A stretch of 64,000 nucleotides of DNA. Origin: Rhodocyclaceae bacterium (GTDB lineage Bacteria; Pseudomonadota; Gammaproteobacteria; Burkholderiales; Rhodocyclaceae). Below the pieces are notes generated by a model. It searched no databases. It had not been told where the DNA came from and worked only from the letters and a program-made list of their open reading frames with translations. The stretch spans positions 372,001 through 436,000 of the forward strand of contig JACFMQ010000003.1 of NCBI GenBank assembly GCA_019455325.1, in the 5' to 3' direction. Shown here one piece after another: positions 27,186-36,477 of this stretch (positions are counted from its first letter, which is position 1; the number at the start of each line of letters is the position of its first letter). Made by a program: the position numbers and the translations under genes.

Positions 27186-28049
27186 TCATATCCCGGAGAA
27201 AACCAGGCGCGTGATGCTGCCGGCGGCCGTCGCCGTGCGCACGGCGCGCGTCATCGTCGCGTCATGGCGGTAGTAGAGGCTGTTGCCGCGCGCGTAGGAG
27301 ACGATGCCGGTGGCCGACGCCTGCCGTTCCTTTTCGACGACGCCGAGGCATTCGCGATGGCAGGGGCGCCCCGGCGCGAACTTTTCCGGCCGCGGCTGTC
27401 GCAGCGAACCGATCTTGCACAGGCGACCCTTGGCGACATAGGCGTACGGCACCCGGACGCTGACCGCGAAGCCGGGGACGGCATAGAGATCGGGCGTCGC
27501 GAACGGCGGCACGTCGAGTTCGACGTGGGCGATGCCGAGCCCGCCGAGCAGACGCGCGAAGCCGGGCTGGGCATAGCCGCTCGGATGCGGCTTCATCCAG
27601 GCCGGGGACGGCAGGCGCGGGTCCTTGATCATCTTCGCCATCTGGCGTCCGGCGATCAGCCGCCGCATCGGCGCTGCGCCATGGAGCCGGTGGGCCACGC
27701 CCCAGTCGTTGACCAGGATTTCCGCCTCGGGCGGAAGGCTGCGCGCCAATTCGAGGATGCGTTCGACCAAGGCGTCGTTTGCCGCCGGCGTCGCCAGCGC
27801 CAGCGTCAGCCGGAGCCGCTGCGCCGCCGCGACGGCCCGTGCCAGATCGTCGGGCTCGGGCAGGAGATGCTCGCAGAATTCGCTGCCGAAGTAGAGGTGC
27901 GTCACGCAGCCCTCCTCCGGCAGGCAATCGAGCAGTTCGGGATCGCCGAGGATCGTCGCGATATCCGCGGGCCGCAGGGATTCGCGGTTCTCCAGCGCCG
28001 CCAGTTGGCGCGGATCGACCAGCGCCAGCGCGATTTCGGGCGCCTTCAT
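27186..28049 (-). CDS. U32-family protein, UbiV-like (predicted Fe-S hydroxylase subunit) in the qhp operon
   Basis: The 287-residue protein starts at ATG 28049, overlapping the qhpE stop by 4 bases (ATGA), so translation is coupled. The longer open frame upstream is only antisense. UbiV-like landmarks are LYFGSEFCE (C59) in the N-terminal strand, EILVNDWGVAHRL, and a C-terminal cluster C211-x18-C230-x3-C234. Escherichia coli UbiV holds its 4Fe-4S cluster with C39, C180, C193 and C197, the last two also C-x3-C. UbiV works as a heterodimer with UbiU, and here a UbiU-like gene follows directly. The pair sits where qhpG is expected. Family assignment is good; its role in CTQ formation is inference. 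Confidence 0.8.
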   Translation of the reverse strand: MKAPEIALALVDPRQLAALENRESLRPADIATILGDPELLDCLPEEGCVTHLYFGSEFCEHLLPEPDDLARAVAAAQRLRLTLALATPAANDALVERILELARSLPPEAEILVNDWGVAHRLHGAAPMRRLIAGRQMAKMIKDPRLPSPAWMKPHPSGYAQPGFARLLGGLGIAHVELDVPPFATPDLYAVPGFAVSVRVPYAYVAKGRLCKIGSLRQPRPEKFAPGRPCHRECLGVVEKERQASATGIVSYARGNSLYYRHDATMTRAVRTATAAGSITRLVFSGI

Positions 28050-28729
28050 GCAAGAGCCGGCGCCGGCGACCGGCGTTCGCGTCCGCTGTGGGCGGCATGC
28101 CCGTCGAGCCAGGCGCGGACCGCTGCGGGGCTGAGTTCGGACGAAGCCGCGAAACAGCGTGCCGCGATGCCGGCGAGACGGGCGGCGGCAAAGCTGGCGC
28201 CACCCGGCGTGCGGCCGTCGGCGGCGCGCGGCGAGGTGCCGTAGAGCCTGCCGCGTTCCAGCACCGACCATGCCGCGCCCTCGCAGCGCGCATCGCCGCT
28301 CACCGCCAGGACTTCGGGATAGGCCGCCGGAAACACCGCCGGACCGCGCGCGGGATGCGCGGCGATGACGAGGACGCCTTGCCTCGCCGCCTCGGCGCAG
28401 GCGGTGCGCAGTTCATGCCGGTCGTCGAGCGCGCCGAAGCTCAGGTTGACGATCCTGACGCCCTGCCTCAGGCACCAGCGGATGCCGGCGGCCGCCAGGG
28501 CGGGATCGGCGCCGCGGCGGACGGGGAAGACCTGCGCATCGACGAAGCGCACGGCGGGCGCCAGCGACTGGATGATCGCCGCCACCGCGCTGCCATGTCC
28601 GACGCGGTCGGGCGTCGCCGGCACCTCGCGGACCCCGCCGGCCCCGTCCGGCGCAAAGCCCGTCGCCGCCGCGACCGCGAACGTTTCGCCGTCGATGCCG
28701 CTGTCAACGATTCCGATCTTGACCGGCAT
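28046..28729 (-). CDS. qhpE: Subtilisin-like protease QhpE, processes the QHNDH gamma-subunit leader
   Basis: The 227-residue S8-family protease has a complete triad: D9 in IGIVDSGIDGE, H45 in VGHGSAVAAI and S179 in GGASFAAARLAG. It has no signal peptide or prodomain, as expected for QhpE, which cuts the 28-residue leader from cross-linked QhpC in the cytoplasm before export. The usual oxyanion-hole asparagine (AAGN) appears as AAHPARGP (H125). The gene overlaps the 3' end of qhpF by 26 bases and the UbiV-like gene by 4 bases, so the three are one transcript. Confidence 0.85.
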   Translation of the reverse strand: MPVKIGIVDSGIDGETFAVAAATGFAPDGAGGVREVPATPDRVGHGSAVAAIIQSLAPAVRFVDAQVFPVRRGADPALAAAGIRWCLRQGVRIVNLSFGALDDRHELRTACAEAARQGVLVIAAHPARGPAVFPAAYPEVLAVSGDARCEGAAWSVLERGRLYGTSPRAADGRTPGGASFAAARLAGIAARCFAASSELSPAAVRAWLDGHAAHSGRERRSPAPALA

Positions 28730-30416
28730 GCGCCCATTCCGTCGTTTGCGGAACCACGACGCCGTCGCGCAGGAGCAGCACCGCGTCGGCAGCGCCGGCG
28801 AGCGCGCGGTCGTGGGTGATGATCAGGCGGGTCCTGCCGGCGAAAAGCCGGTCCACCGTCGCCACGATCGACAACGCCAGGCCGCGGTCGACCGCGCTCG
28901 TGGTTTCGTCGAGCACCAGGATGGAAGGCGCGTGGAGGATGGCGCGCGCCAGCGCCAAGCGCATGCGTTCGCCGCGCGACAGCGCGTACTGCGCGGCGCC
29001 CACGGGACGGTCGAGCGCGACCTGCATCGGGTCGAGCCCGGCATCGAGCAGCGCCGCGCTCATCTCCGCAGCCGATGCGCCGGGCCGCACCTGGCGCAGG
29101 TTGTCGGCGACCGTTCCGGGGAAGAACACCGGCTCCTGATCGACCACGGCGACGCGGCGGCGCAGCTCCGCCGTGTCGACGGTGGCGATATCGACCCCGT
29201 CGACGCGGATGCTTCCCGCCTCGGGCGCGCACAGGCCGCGCAGCAGGTCGGCGACGGTCGATTTGCCGGCGCCGGAAGGCCCGAGCAGCACGGTTTTCGA
29301 GCCGGGCGCCAGAACGAAGCTCGCTTCACGCAGCACCCGGATATCGGGCTCATGCCGATACACGACGCGACGGAATTCGACATGCCCGTCGCGTCGGCTC
29401 GGCAGGTGCGCCGAGGCCCGGGCAGGATCGCGCGCCGGCGCGGCAGCGAGCAGTTCGGCGACGCGGGCGAGGCTCACCCGCGCCCGCTGCCAGCCGGCGA
29501 TGACGCCGGCCAGGGTATTGATCGGCCCGCCGGCCCGGGCCGCGAACCCGACGAAGGCGATGAGGACGCCGACGCTGGTCTCCCCGTGCATCAGCAGCCA
29601 GCCGCCGGTGCCGATGACCACCGCCATGCCGAGCGTGCCCGAGAGCCGCTGCCAGACGCCGACGAGGAAACCCGCCTGCTGCGAGGCGCGCAGGGCCTGG
29701 TGGTAGTCGCCGTGATGGGCGCGCAGGCCGTCGAGGCGCGCGGTTTCGTGATTCGTCGCCTGGATGTGCTTCACCGCGCGCAGGGAATCGAGAAAATAGC
29801 CCGACAGCTTCACTGCGCGTTCGCGCACGGTGCGCGTCGCCGCTTCGATGCCGCGTCGCCGCGCCCAGGTCGCCGCGAGCGGCATCGGCGCGGTGACGAG
29901 GACGACGCAGGCCAGCAGCGGGCTGAGCCAGACCATCAGGCCGATCAGCACCAGCAGATTGAACAGGCCGCCGATCAGGGCCAGCGGCGCGTCGACGACG
30001 AAGCGCTGGACCTCGGCCAGATCGCCGTCGAAACGACCGGCGAGATCGCCGACGCCGACGCGCGAGAAATAGTTCGGCGAGAGGGACTGCAGATGCGCGA
30101 AGACCTGCTCGCGCAGCCGGAACAGCACGTCGGACGAAAGGTCGAGATGGACGAAACGGTTCGCCGCTTCGAACAGCAGCCCGAGCAGGGGCGCGATCAA
30201 CATCCCGGCGCAACTGGCGACGAGGATGCGCAGATCGCCCGCCAGCGCGCCCTCGTCGACCAGCACCTTGGACAGCCAGGGCTGGATCATGGCGAGGAGG
30301 CTCGCCCCCCACGAGAACGCGACGATGCGCAGGATCGTGCCACGCCGGCGGCGCAGGGTCGGCACCGCAAGCGCCAGGACGCGGCGCCGGCCGGGGTCGA
30401 GGAACGCGCGTTCCAT
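28704..30416 (-). CDS. qhpF: ABC exporter QhpF (fused membrane and ATPase domains)
   Basis: The 570-residue half-transporter has six transmembrane helices in residues 25-310 and a C-terminal nucleotide-binding domain. The domain shows Walker A GPSGAGKS (379-386), signature LSRGERMRLALARA and Walker B SILVLDETTSAVD. In Paracoccus, QhpF is needed for QHNDH biogenesis and is thought to export the processed gamma subunit to the periplasm. It lies 12 bases after qhpB and overlaps qhpE. No peptidase C39 domain is fused, consistent with a separate protease (QhpE). Confidence 0.86.
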   Translation of the reverse strand: MERAFLDPGRRRVLALAVPTLRRRRGTILRIVAFSWGASLLAMIQPWLSKVLVDEGALAGDLRILVASCAGMLIAPLLGLLFEAANRFVHLDLSSDVLFRLREQVFAHLQSLSPNYFSRVGVGDLAGRFDGDLAEVQRFVVDAPLALIGGLFNLLVLIGLMVWLSPLLACVVLVTAPMPLAATWARRRGIEAATRTVRERAVKLSGYFLDSLRAVKHIQATNHETARLDGLRAHHGDYHQALRASQQAGFLVGVWQRLSGTLGMAVVIGTGGWLLMHGETSVGVLIAFVGFAARAGGPINTLAGVIAGWQRARVSLARVAELLAAAPARDPARASAHLPSRRDGHVEFRRVVYRHEPDIRVLREASFVLAPGSKTVLLGPSGAGKSTVADLLRGLCAPEAGSIRVDGVDIATVDTAELRRRVAVVDQEPVFFPGTVADNLRQVRPGASAAEMSAALLDAGLDPMQVALDRPVGAAQYALSRGERMRLALARAILHAPSILVLDETTSAVDRGLALSIVATVDRLFAGRTRLIITHDRALAGAADAVLLLRDGVVVPQTTEWAHAGQDRNR

Positions 30417-30428
30417 GACGGCTCGCGG

Positions 30429-31496
30429 CTAGCGGCGGACGATCCGGATCGAGGTTCCGCCCTGGTCGCTCCCGCCCGGCATCTGGATTTCCGCGGTCTT
30501 GCGCAGCGTCGCCGCGTCATGGACGGAAATCACGTCGGCGCCGCCCGCCAGGTAAACCTCCTTGCCGTCGGAGGAGATGTTCATCGAATAGTGGGTGCGG
30601 GTCGGCACGCGCCCGGTCACGGCACCGGCGGCGAGATCGACCCGGAACAGGTTGTTCATGACCATGAATGCCTCGTTCCTGTCCACCGGGTTGATCACCG
30701 AGGAGAAGAAGACCAGTTCGGCATTCCCGATCTCTTTCGTCGTCATGGTCTCCGCGTCGAGGTCGAAGGTCAGCATGCCCATCTGCATGGCCTCGGGCGA
30801 CGTCGGCGCGACATCGGTGCGGGGCACGTAATAAGGCGATGACAGGATGCGCGTCTGCTCGAACTGGGGAAAGAAGTCGAGGATGTCGGGCTCGCCGAAT
30901 CCCGCTCGCTGCCAGTGCCGCAAGGGGAAGGTCTTGTCGATCGCGCCCCGGGTGGCGTCGAAGACATGGATGTCCCAGCCCATCGCGATCAGGCGGTCGC
31001 TGGTGGCGCCGGGCGCGAGCAGGGCGATGCGCCGGGGCGCGGCAAAAGTGCGCACCGGCCTGGCGCCGACGCCGTCCGCCGTGCGATAGACCGCGATGCG
31101 GGTGTCGAGCACCTCGTATTCGTTCTTTTTCATGCGGGTCGGAATCTGGTGTACGTAGAGATACTGCCCGTCCAGGCTCACCGTCATGGCGAGCATCGAC
31201 TTGACCCGCACATCGCCCTCCGACATGTCGGCGCGGAAGACCTCCTTGCCGGTATCCAGTTCGATGCCGGAAACGCTCTCGGTCCGGTTGGTCAGCACAT
31301 AGGCGACCCTGCCGTCCTGCGGCACGGCGATGTTCGCCGGCAGGCCCGGGCCGGGGATGACGTGGCTGTGCAACACCTTGCGCGCTTCGGCGTCGATCAC
31401 GTGCAGCATGTTCGGACGCGTCGTGACGACGATCAGATCCTTCGCCGCCGCCGAGAAGGCGGTCAGCGCCAGGAGCAGGGCGAGCCATATCCGCAT
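30429..31496 (-). CDS. qhpB: Quinohemoprotein amine dehydrogenase beta subunit
   Basis: The 355-residue protein has a signal peptide (MRIWLALLLALTAFSAAA, cleavage before KDL). A body of about 335 residues carries YVTN-like beta-propeller repeats, such as LIVVTTRPNMLHVIDAEAR and VAYVLTNRTESVSGIELD. This fits the seven-bladed beta subunit that encloses the CTQ-bearing gamma subunit in the periplasm. It lies four bases after qhpC, in the order A-D-C-B known from other QHNDH operons. YVTN propellers also occur in other dehydrogenases, but the neighbours settle the call. Confidence 0.88.
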   Translation of the reverse strand: MRIWLALLLALTAFSAAAKDLIVVTTRPNMLHVIDAEARKVLHSHVIPGPGLPANIAVPQDGRVAYVLTNRTESVSGIELDTGKEVFRADMSEGDVRVKSMLAMTVSLDGQYLYVHQIPTRMKKNEYEVLDTRIAVYRTADGVGARPVRTFAAPRRIALLAPGATSDRLIAMGWDIHVFDATRGAIDKTFPLRHWQRAGFGEPDILDFFPQFEQTRILSSPYYVPRTDVAPTSPEAMQMGMLTFDLDAETMTTKEIGNAELVFFSSVINPVDRNEAFMVMNNLFRVDLAAGAVTGRVPTRTHYSMNISSDGKEVYLAGGADVISVHDAATLRKTAEIQMPGGSDQGGTSIRIVRR

Positions 31497-31500
31497 CGTC

Positions 31501-31821
31501 TCAATCCTCCGGGAACAGGATCTGCAATTCGCGCCAGTCGCGGATCGCCGAATTCTTGCCGTCCGACCACTCCGGCGACGTATTCACGAGATCGGCCAGT
31601 TGCGCCGGCCACCAGCACGTATCGGTGCAGCCGTAGAGGTCCGCCTCGATCGGCTGGCAGAGATTCGCCATGCCGCCGAAGGCGTCGAGTTCCCAGCCGG
31701 GGTCGAAGGTGGTCGTGCAGCCGACGACGTTGCTCATCAGCGCGGCCTCGCCGCTCGGTTGCGACGCAGCGGGCGCAGCCAGACTGCGCGCTTTCTCGTT
31801 CAGGGGGAGCAGGCGTTTCAT
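31501..31821 (-). CDS. qhpC: Quinohemoprotein amine dehydrogenase gamma subunit (CTQ precursor peptide)
   Basis: This 106-residue peptide becomes the catalytic subunit. A leader of 28 residues can be assigned because all cross-link residues known from Pseudomonas and Paracoccus QHNDH fall in place with an offset of 28. These are C35-E44, C55-D61 and C69-D77 for the three thioether bridges, and C65 with W71 for the cysteine tryptophylquinone. The core reads [16 protein letters not shown] and [14 protein letters not shown]. QhpD forms the thioethers, the tryptophan must be doubly hydroxylated, QhpE cuts the leader and QhpF exports the product. It overlaps qhpD by 4 bases. Confidence 0.95.
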   Translation of the reverse strand: MKRLLPLNEKARSLAAPAASQPSGEAALMSNVVGCTTTFDPGWELDAFGGMANLCQPIEADLYGCTDTCWWPAQLADLVNTSPEWSDGKNSAIRDWRELQILFPED

Positions 31822-33248
31822 GAGCGTTCTTTCCGTTCCGCGAATTTCGCTGCGAAAAAACCGGGGTTGGCGATGGCGATCTCACCGTAGCAGGCCAGGC
31901 CGAATTCGAGCCAGGCGCGGACGAACTCGCAATGGCCGAAGGTGGCTGCCAGGGGGTCGCCGCTGTGCACGTAGGCTTCGTGGTAGCAGCCGCCGGCGCA
32001 GATGCTGCGCGCGTGACACGCGTCGCATGCCGGGTGCGCGGCCTGCGCCCTGTCGAGAAAATGGCCGAGTCCGTTCTGGTCGATGCCGTTCGCCACGTCG
32101 CCGAAGCTGCCGACGCCGGTGCCGGTGAAGCGATGACACAGCGAGAGCGAACCGTCCGTGCCCGCTGCCAGCAGGCCGACGCCGGCGCCGCAGGGCAGGG
32201 TCTTGCGCGTGCCGCGCCACAGATCGAGCATCAGGTGGTCCATGTTGGAGAAGCCGTGACGCTCTCCGCGCTTGGCGGCGTCGGCATAATCGCGGCCCAG
32301 CGCGATCATGCCGTCGAGCACCCGGCGCATCTCCGCGGCGCCGAGCCCGAGCGGCGATCCGGGATCAGCGGTCACCGGCGCAAAGCCGATCTCCGAAAAG
32401 CCGATTTCTTCGTGGAGGTGGCGGTAGATGCGCCCGACTTCGCCGCTGCCGCGCGTCAGGGTCACGCGCGCGCCGGGCGGCCGTTCCAGGCCCGCCTGCA
32501 GCAGGCGGCGCACATTCGCCGCGACGAGCTTGTAGGTTCCCTTGCCGCCGAGGGTGATCCGGCGGCGATCGTGCTCGACCTCGTCGCCGTCCATGCTCAC
32601 CGCGATGCCGAAGCGATGCGCGCGGAAGAATTCGATCATCGCGTCGTCGAGCAAGGTCGCGTTGGTCGTCAGGGAAAAATCGACGCGCTTGCCCGCCTTC
32701 ATTGCACGCGCTTCGGCGGCTTCGGTCAGGGCGCGGATGTCGGCGAAACGGGTCAGCGGCTCGCCGCCGAAGAAGACGATGGCAACGCGTTCCTGATCGG
32801 CCGCCTGCCGCATCAGCAGATCGATGGCCTGCAGCGCCGTCGCGCGCTCCATGACGCGGGCCGCCTTCGGCGCATCGAGGTCTTCGCGATAGCAGTAGGA
32901 GCAGCCGAGGTTGCAGCCCGTGGTCAGGGTCAGCACCAGGGTGTTCAGCGGCGTGCGCGTCACGGGACGCGGCGCGATCGAATATTCCTTGCGCGCCGGC
33001 GCGAGGATGCCCAGCGCGACGAAATCCGACAGGGCGTCGCAGACTTCGCCCGGCGCGTACAGGCCGTCGAATCTGGACCTCACGGCGTCGCTGACGATGG
33101 ATTCGCTCTCTTCGAGAAAGTCCAGCACGTCGCTCGACACGCGGTCGAGCTCGAACACCGAGGTGGTGGGCACGTGCAGCAGCACGCGCCGCCGTGCGGC
33201 ACCGGTGGCGTGGTAGTTCTGGCGCTGGATGTGCAGGGCACCGCTCAT
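31818..33248 (-). CDS. qhpD: Radical SAM/SPASM peptide maturase QhpD
   Basis: The 476-residue enzyme has the radical SAM cluster motif C112-x3-C116-x2-C119 ([12 protein letters not shown]) and a cysteine-rich SPASM C-terminus ([39 protein letters not shown]) for auxiliary 4Fe-4S clusters. QhpD makes the intrapeptide Cys-to-Asp/Glu thioether bonds in QhpC in the cytoplasm. The N-terminal 100 residues would bind the QhpC leader. AAAGGAGG seven bases before the ATG fixes the start. It lies 15 bases after qhpA and overlaps qhpC by 4 bases. Confidence 0.93.
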   Translation of the reverse strand: MSGALHIQRQNYHATGAARRRVLLHVPTTSVFELDRVSSDVLDFLEESESIVSDAVRSRFDGLYAPGEVCDALSDFVALGILAPARKEYSIAPRPVTRTPLNTLVLTLTTGCNLGCSYCYREDLDAPKAARVMERATALQAIDLLMRQAADQERVAIVFFGGEPLTRFADIRALTEAAEARAMKAGKRVDFSLTTNATLLDDAMIEFFRAHRFGIAVSMDGDEVEHDRRRITLGGKGTYKLVAANVRRLLQAGLERPPGARVTLTRGSGEVGRIYRHLHEEIGFSEIGFAPVTADPGSPLGLGAAEMRRVLDGMIALGRDYADAAKRGERHGFSNMDHLMLDLWRGTRKTLPCGAGVGLLAAGTDGSLSLCHRFTGTGVGSFGDVANGIDQNGLGHFLDRAQAAHPACDACHARSICAGGCYHEAYVHSGDPLAATFGHCEFVRAWLEFGLACYGEIAIANPGFFAAKFAERKERS

Positions 33249-33263
33249 CGTTCGGCCTCCTTT

Positions 33264-34883
33264 CTAGCGCAGGGGCGGCGTGTTCCAGCGCTGCGCGGCG
33301 ACCACCAGGCGCCCGGTGCCGGTCACGGTTCGCGCGCCATCGACCACTTTCGCCACGACGGACAGGTCGCCGGTATTGCTGAGGTCGTTGCGCGCCGGAT
33401 TCGGACCGGCCGGGGCGGGAATGAACTGCCCATGCGGCTCCATGACGCCAGCGAACCTTGCATCCTCGTCCGCCCTGGCGCGTTCGTCGTGGTTGTCGAC
33501 GCTCCACTGCGCATCCATCGGGCCGAGGCGGACGTCGTCGTCGGTGTCCGGCTTGCCGTCCGGACCGTCGAGCCAGGCGATGGCCTCGAACTGGGCCGTC
33601 ACCGGCGCCACCGTGCCGCCGCCGAGGCGGGCATAGCCGAATTCGGGTTCGACCCGCACGCGGTCGATCTGGCGATAAACCGCCACCCTGGCCGCGACAT
33701 CGGGCTTGCCCAATGTCCGCCAACCGACGGAGGCGTCGCCGGCGACGCTGACGACGAGCCGGACTTCGTGCTCGGAAATGCGCGTCATCTTGTCGACCTC
33801 GATGCCGGGGCCGAAGTCGAAGCGATCGCCGAGCCTGACGCCGGCAACGCGTATCTCGGTCGTTTCGCCCGCTTTCAGCAACGACGGGGAGAGGGAGAGG
33901 ATCGTACCCGCCGGTGCAGCCTCGACGCGGATCGCCTCGAAGCGCGCGCCGATCTCGTCCGCCTTGCGGAGGAACCAGCGACCCGCCATGCGCTTGCCGT
34001 CCGGACTCATGGCGAAGACGGAAAGGGTGTCCAGGTTTCCGAGCTGGGCCGCGCCCCGCCATTCATAGCCGGCGTACACCACCGACTCACCCCTGCCGGT
34101 CAAGGTGTTGCCGGCGTCGAAGTTCAGCTCGTATCTGACGTCGTAGCGATCGCCGCCGAGCGCCGCGACCTCCATGTATCCGGCGTATCGACCCCAGCCC
34201 GGCCGGTGGCCGGCGACGCGCCACGTCCCCGTAGGCGCCGCGTGCCGCGCCGCCTGCCATTTGCGCCAGGCATCGGCGCGCAGCGGATACAGTTCGCCCA
34301 GCCGCCGGGACAGATCGCCCTGTGCCAGTTCGAACCAATTCCGGTCGCGGCCGAGGCTGGAATATTCGATGCTCGGGAACTGGCCGACGTGGGTGTGGAT
34401 CAGCTTGCGCCACTCGTCGGCATCGCGCCGCTGCAGCGCAACGCGGCCGACGCTGTGGCATCGGCCGCACATCTGCGTCAATTCCTCCGAGGGCGACACG
34501 TCCACGCTGTTCGGCTGGCGCTCGATCAGCGCGCGGTGGGGCTGGCTCTCTTCCGGCGCCAGGCCCTGGTGATCGGCCAGATACTTGACCAGTGTCTTGC
34601 GCTCCGCGCGCGACAGCTCGACCTTGTGCCAGATGCCCATGCGCACCAGCGTCATGTCCCAGCCTTCGGGCGTCTTGCGGATGTTGGTGATTCGCTGCCA
34701 TCCCTTTTCCTCTAGATGGCAGGCACCGCACTTTTCCTGCAACAGCGCCGCCGCGTCCCCTGCCGCGCCTGCGGCCGACGCCGCCAGCGTCGCAAGCAGA
34801 CCGACGCTGAATGCGGCCATACGGGTCAGCGCGCGCCAGCGATCCAATCGTGGGAAGTGGTTCATGGGGTTCATGGCGGACAT
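33264..34883 (-). CDS. qhpA: Quinohemoprotein amine dehydrogenase alpha subunit (di-haem)
   Basis: The 539-residue protein has a signal peptide (cleavage near AAGA, residue 41). An N-terminal di-haem cytochrome domain carries CGACH (52-56) and CGRCH (139-143), followed by beta-rich domains. This is the QHNDH alpha-subunit plan; the haems pass electrons from CTQ to a cytochrome c or azurin in the periplasm. AGGGAGA eight bases before ATG 34883 favours it over in-frame ATGs at 34916, 34874 and 34865. It follows the aldehyde dehydrogenase gene by 46 bases, probably in one operon. The haems would need the Ccm system encoded further along the window. Confidence 0.92.
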   Translation of the reverse strand: MSAMNPMNHFPRLDRWRALTRMAAFSVGLLATLAASAAGAAGDAAALLQEKCGACHLEEKGWQRITNIRKTPEGWDMTLVRMGIWHKVELSRAERKTLVKYLADHQGLAPEESQPHRALIERQPNSVDVSPSEELTQMCGRCHSVGRVALQRRDADEWRKLIHTHVGQFPSIEYSSLGRDRNWFELAQGDLSRRLGELYPLRADAWRKWQAARHAAPTGTWRVAGHRPGWGRYAGYMEVAALGGDRYDVRYELNFDAGNTLTGRGESVVYAGYEWRGAAQLGNLDTLSVFAMSPDGKRMAGRWFLRKADEIGARFEAIRVEAAPAGTILSLSPSLLKAGETTEIRVAGVRLGDRFDFGPGIEVDKMTRISEHEVRLVVSVAGDASVGWRTLGKPDVAARVAVYRQIDRVRVEPEFGYARLGGGTVAPVTAQFEAIAWLDGPDGKPDTDDDVRLGPMDAQWSVDNHDERARADEDARFAGVMEPHGQFIPAPAGPNPARNDLSNTGDLSVVAKVVDGARTVTGTGRLVVAAQRWNTPPLR

Positions 34884-34929
34884 AGATCGGTTCTCCCTGG
34901 AATCGGCGAGCGGCACGGCACCGTGTCGC

Positions 34930-36384
34930 TCACATCACGACCGTGACCACCTTCTCTTCGAGGTAGCCGTCGAGCGCGCTGCGCGACAGGTCGCGGCCGA
35001 CGCCGCTGTCCTTGAAACCGCCCCACGGCAGGCGCGCGTCCAGCGGACTCCAGCCATTGACCGCCACGGCGCCGACGCGCAGGCGCCCGGCGATCTGGTG
35101 CGCCTTGGCCACGTTCTGGGTCCACAGCGACGCGGACAGACCGTAGGCGGTGTCGTTGGCCAGAGCCACCGCCTCGTCGTCCGTATCGAACGGGATCACG
35201 GCGCCGACCGGGCCGAACACCTCGTCGCGGGCGATGCGCATGGACGGGCGGACGTCGGCGAAGATCGTCGGCCGCACGAAGTAGCCCCCTGCGGGCAGCG
35301 CCTCGCTGCCGGCGACCATCTTCGCGCCCTCGGTCAGCGCCGTGTCGATGTGCGAGCGCACCCGATCGGCATGCCGCGCGCTGATCAGCGCCCCCATCTG
35401 CGTGCCCGGGTCGAACGGATCGCCCACCTTGAGCGAACGCGCGGCGTCGGCGAGCGCGCCGACCACGTCCTCGTAGTGCCGGCGGTGGACGAGGATGCGG
35501 CTGCCGGCCGCGCAGGTCTGGCCCTGGTCCACGAAGAGCCCCATCACCAGGCCGCCGATGGCCTGCTCGAGCACGGCGTCTTCCAGCAGGATCTGCGGCG
35601 CCTTGCCGCCCAGCTCCAGCGTCAGCCGCTTGAACTGCGGACCCGCGGCCTGCGCGATCTGGCGCCCGACCGACGTGCTGCCGGTGAAGCTGACCTTGTC
35701 CACGCCGGGGTGGTCGACCAGCGCCGCGCCCACGGCCGGCCCCATGCCGTGCACCAGGTTGACCACGCCCGGCGGGAACCCCGCCTCCAGCGTCAGCCGG
35801 GCGAGCGCGCCGACCGCCAGCGGCGCATCCTCGGACGGCTTGAGAACGACGGTGCAGCCGGCGGCCAGGGCAGGCGCCAGCTTCCAGCACGCGATCATCA
35901 GCGGCGCGTTCCACGGGATGATCAGCGCAGCCACGCCGAGCGGGCTGCGCACGGTGTAGTTCAGGGTCGGCCTGCCCATGAAGCCGCCCGTCGGGATCTG
36001 GCGCCCTTCGAGCTTGTCCGCCCACCCGGCGAAATAGCGCAGCGTGTCGATCGACATGGGCAGGTCGAGCATGCGCATCTCCATGACCGGCCGCCCCTGT
36101 TCGCGCGCCAGCAGTTCGACGAAGCGCTCGGCGTCGCGTTCGAGCAGGTCCGCGAGCCGGTGCAGAAGGCGGCCGCGCGCAGCGCCCGGCATCCTGCTCC
36201 ATTCCCCGCCGTCGAACTGGGCTCTCGCCGCCGAGACGGCGGCGTCGACATCGCGCGCAGTCCCCGCCGCGACCTTGGCGAGAAGCGCGCCGCTGCTCGG
36301 TTCGAACTTGTCGAACAGCGCCCCGTCGGAAGCGTCCCGGCTCGTTCCGGCGATCAGGTGTTGGTGCGTTTGAGACGCGGGCAT
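34930..36384 (-). CDS. Aldehyde dehydrogenase (NAD(P)-dependent), amine catabolism
   Basis: The 484-residue ALDH has the cofactor-site block IIPWNAPLMIACWKLAPALA, LELGGKAPQ with the general-base glutamate, the catalytic cysteine in DQGQTCAAGSR, and EVFGPVGAVIPF. It would oxidise the aldehyde released when QHNDH deaminates a primary amine (for example butanal or benzaldehyde) to the acid. GGAGG five bases before ATG 36384 favours this start over ATG 36396. It is first in the operon, ahead of qhpA, and downstream of the AraC-type gene. The exact aldehyde is not evident. Confidence 0.9.
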   Translation of the reverse strand: MPASQTHQHLIAGTSRDASDGALFDKFEPSSGALLAKVAAGTARDVDAAVSAARAQFDGGEWSRMPGAARGRLLHRLADLLERDAERFVELLAREQGRPVMEMRMLDLPMSIDTLRYFAGWADKLEGRQIPTGGFMGRPTLNYTVRSPLGVAALIIPWNAPLMIACWKLAPALAAGCTVVLKPSEDAPLAVGALARLTLEAGFPPGVVNLVHGMGPAVGAALVDHPGVDKVSFTGSTSVGRQIAQAAGPQFKRLTLELGGKAPQILLEDAVLEQAIGGLVMGLFVDQGQTCAAGSRILVHRRHYEDVVGALADAARSLKVGDPFDPGTQMGALISARHADRVRSHIDTALTEGAKMVAGSEALPAGGYFVRPTIFADVRPSMRIARDEVFGPVGAVIPFDTDDEAVALANDTAYGLSASLWTQNVAKAHQIAGRLRVGAVAVNGWSPLDARLPWGGFKDSGVGRDLSRSALDGYLEEKVVTVVM

Positions 36385-36477
36385 GCAGACCTCCATTGGC
36401 GTTGGCTCTTCCCGCCGGATTCGTTCCGTCAGGACCGAAACGACTCTAGAAGACCGGCCACCCGGCTGCTTGCACTT

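Noticed and set aside
26162..28049. Annotation of the two U32 proteins as collagenase-like peptidases
   Set aside because: The U32 label is historical; the cysteine patterns match the Fe-S hydroxylase members UbiU and UbiV, and the locus already has a dedicated protease (QhpE).
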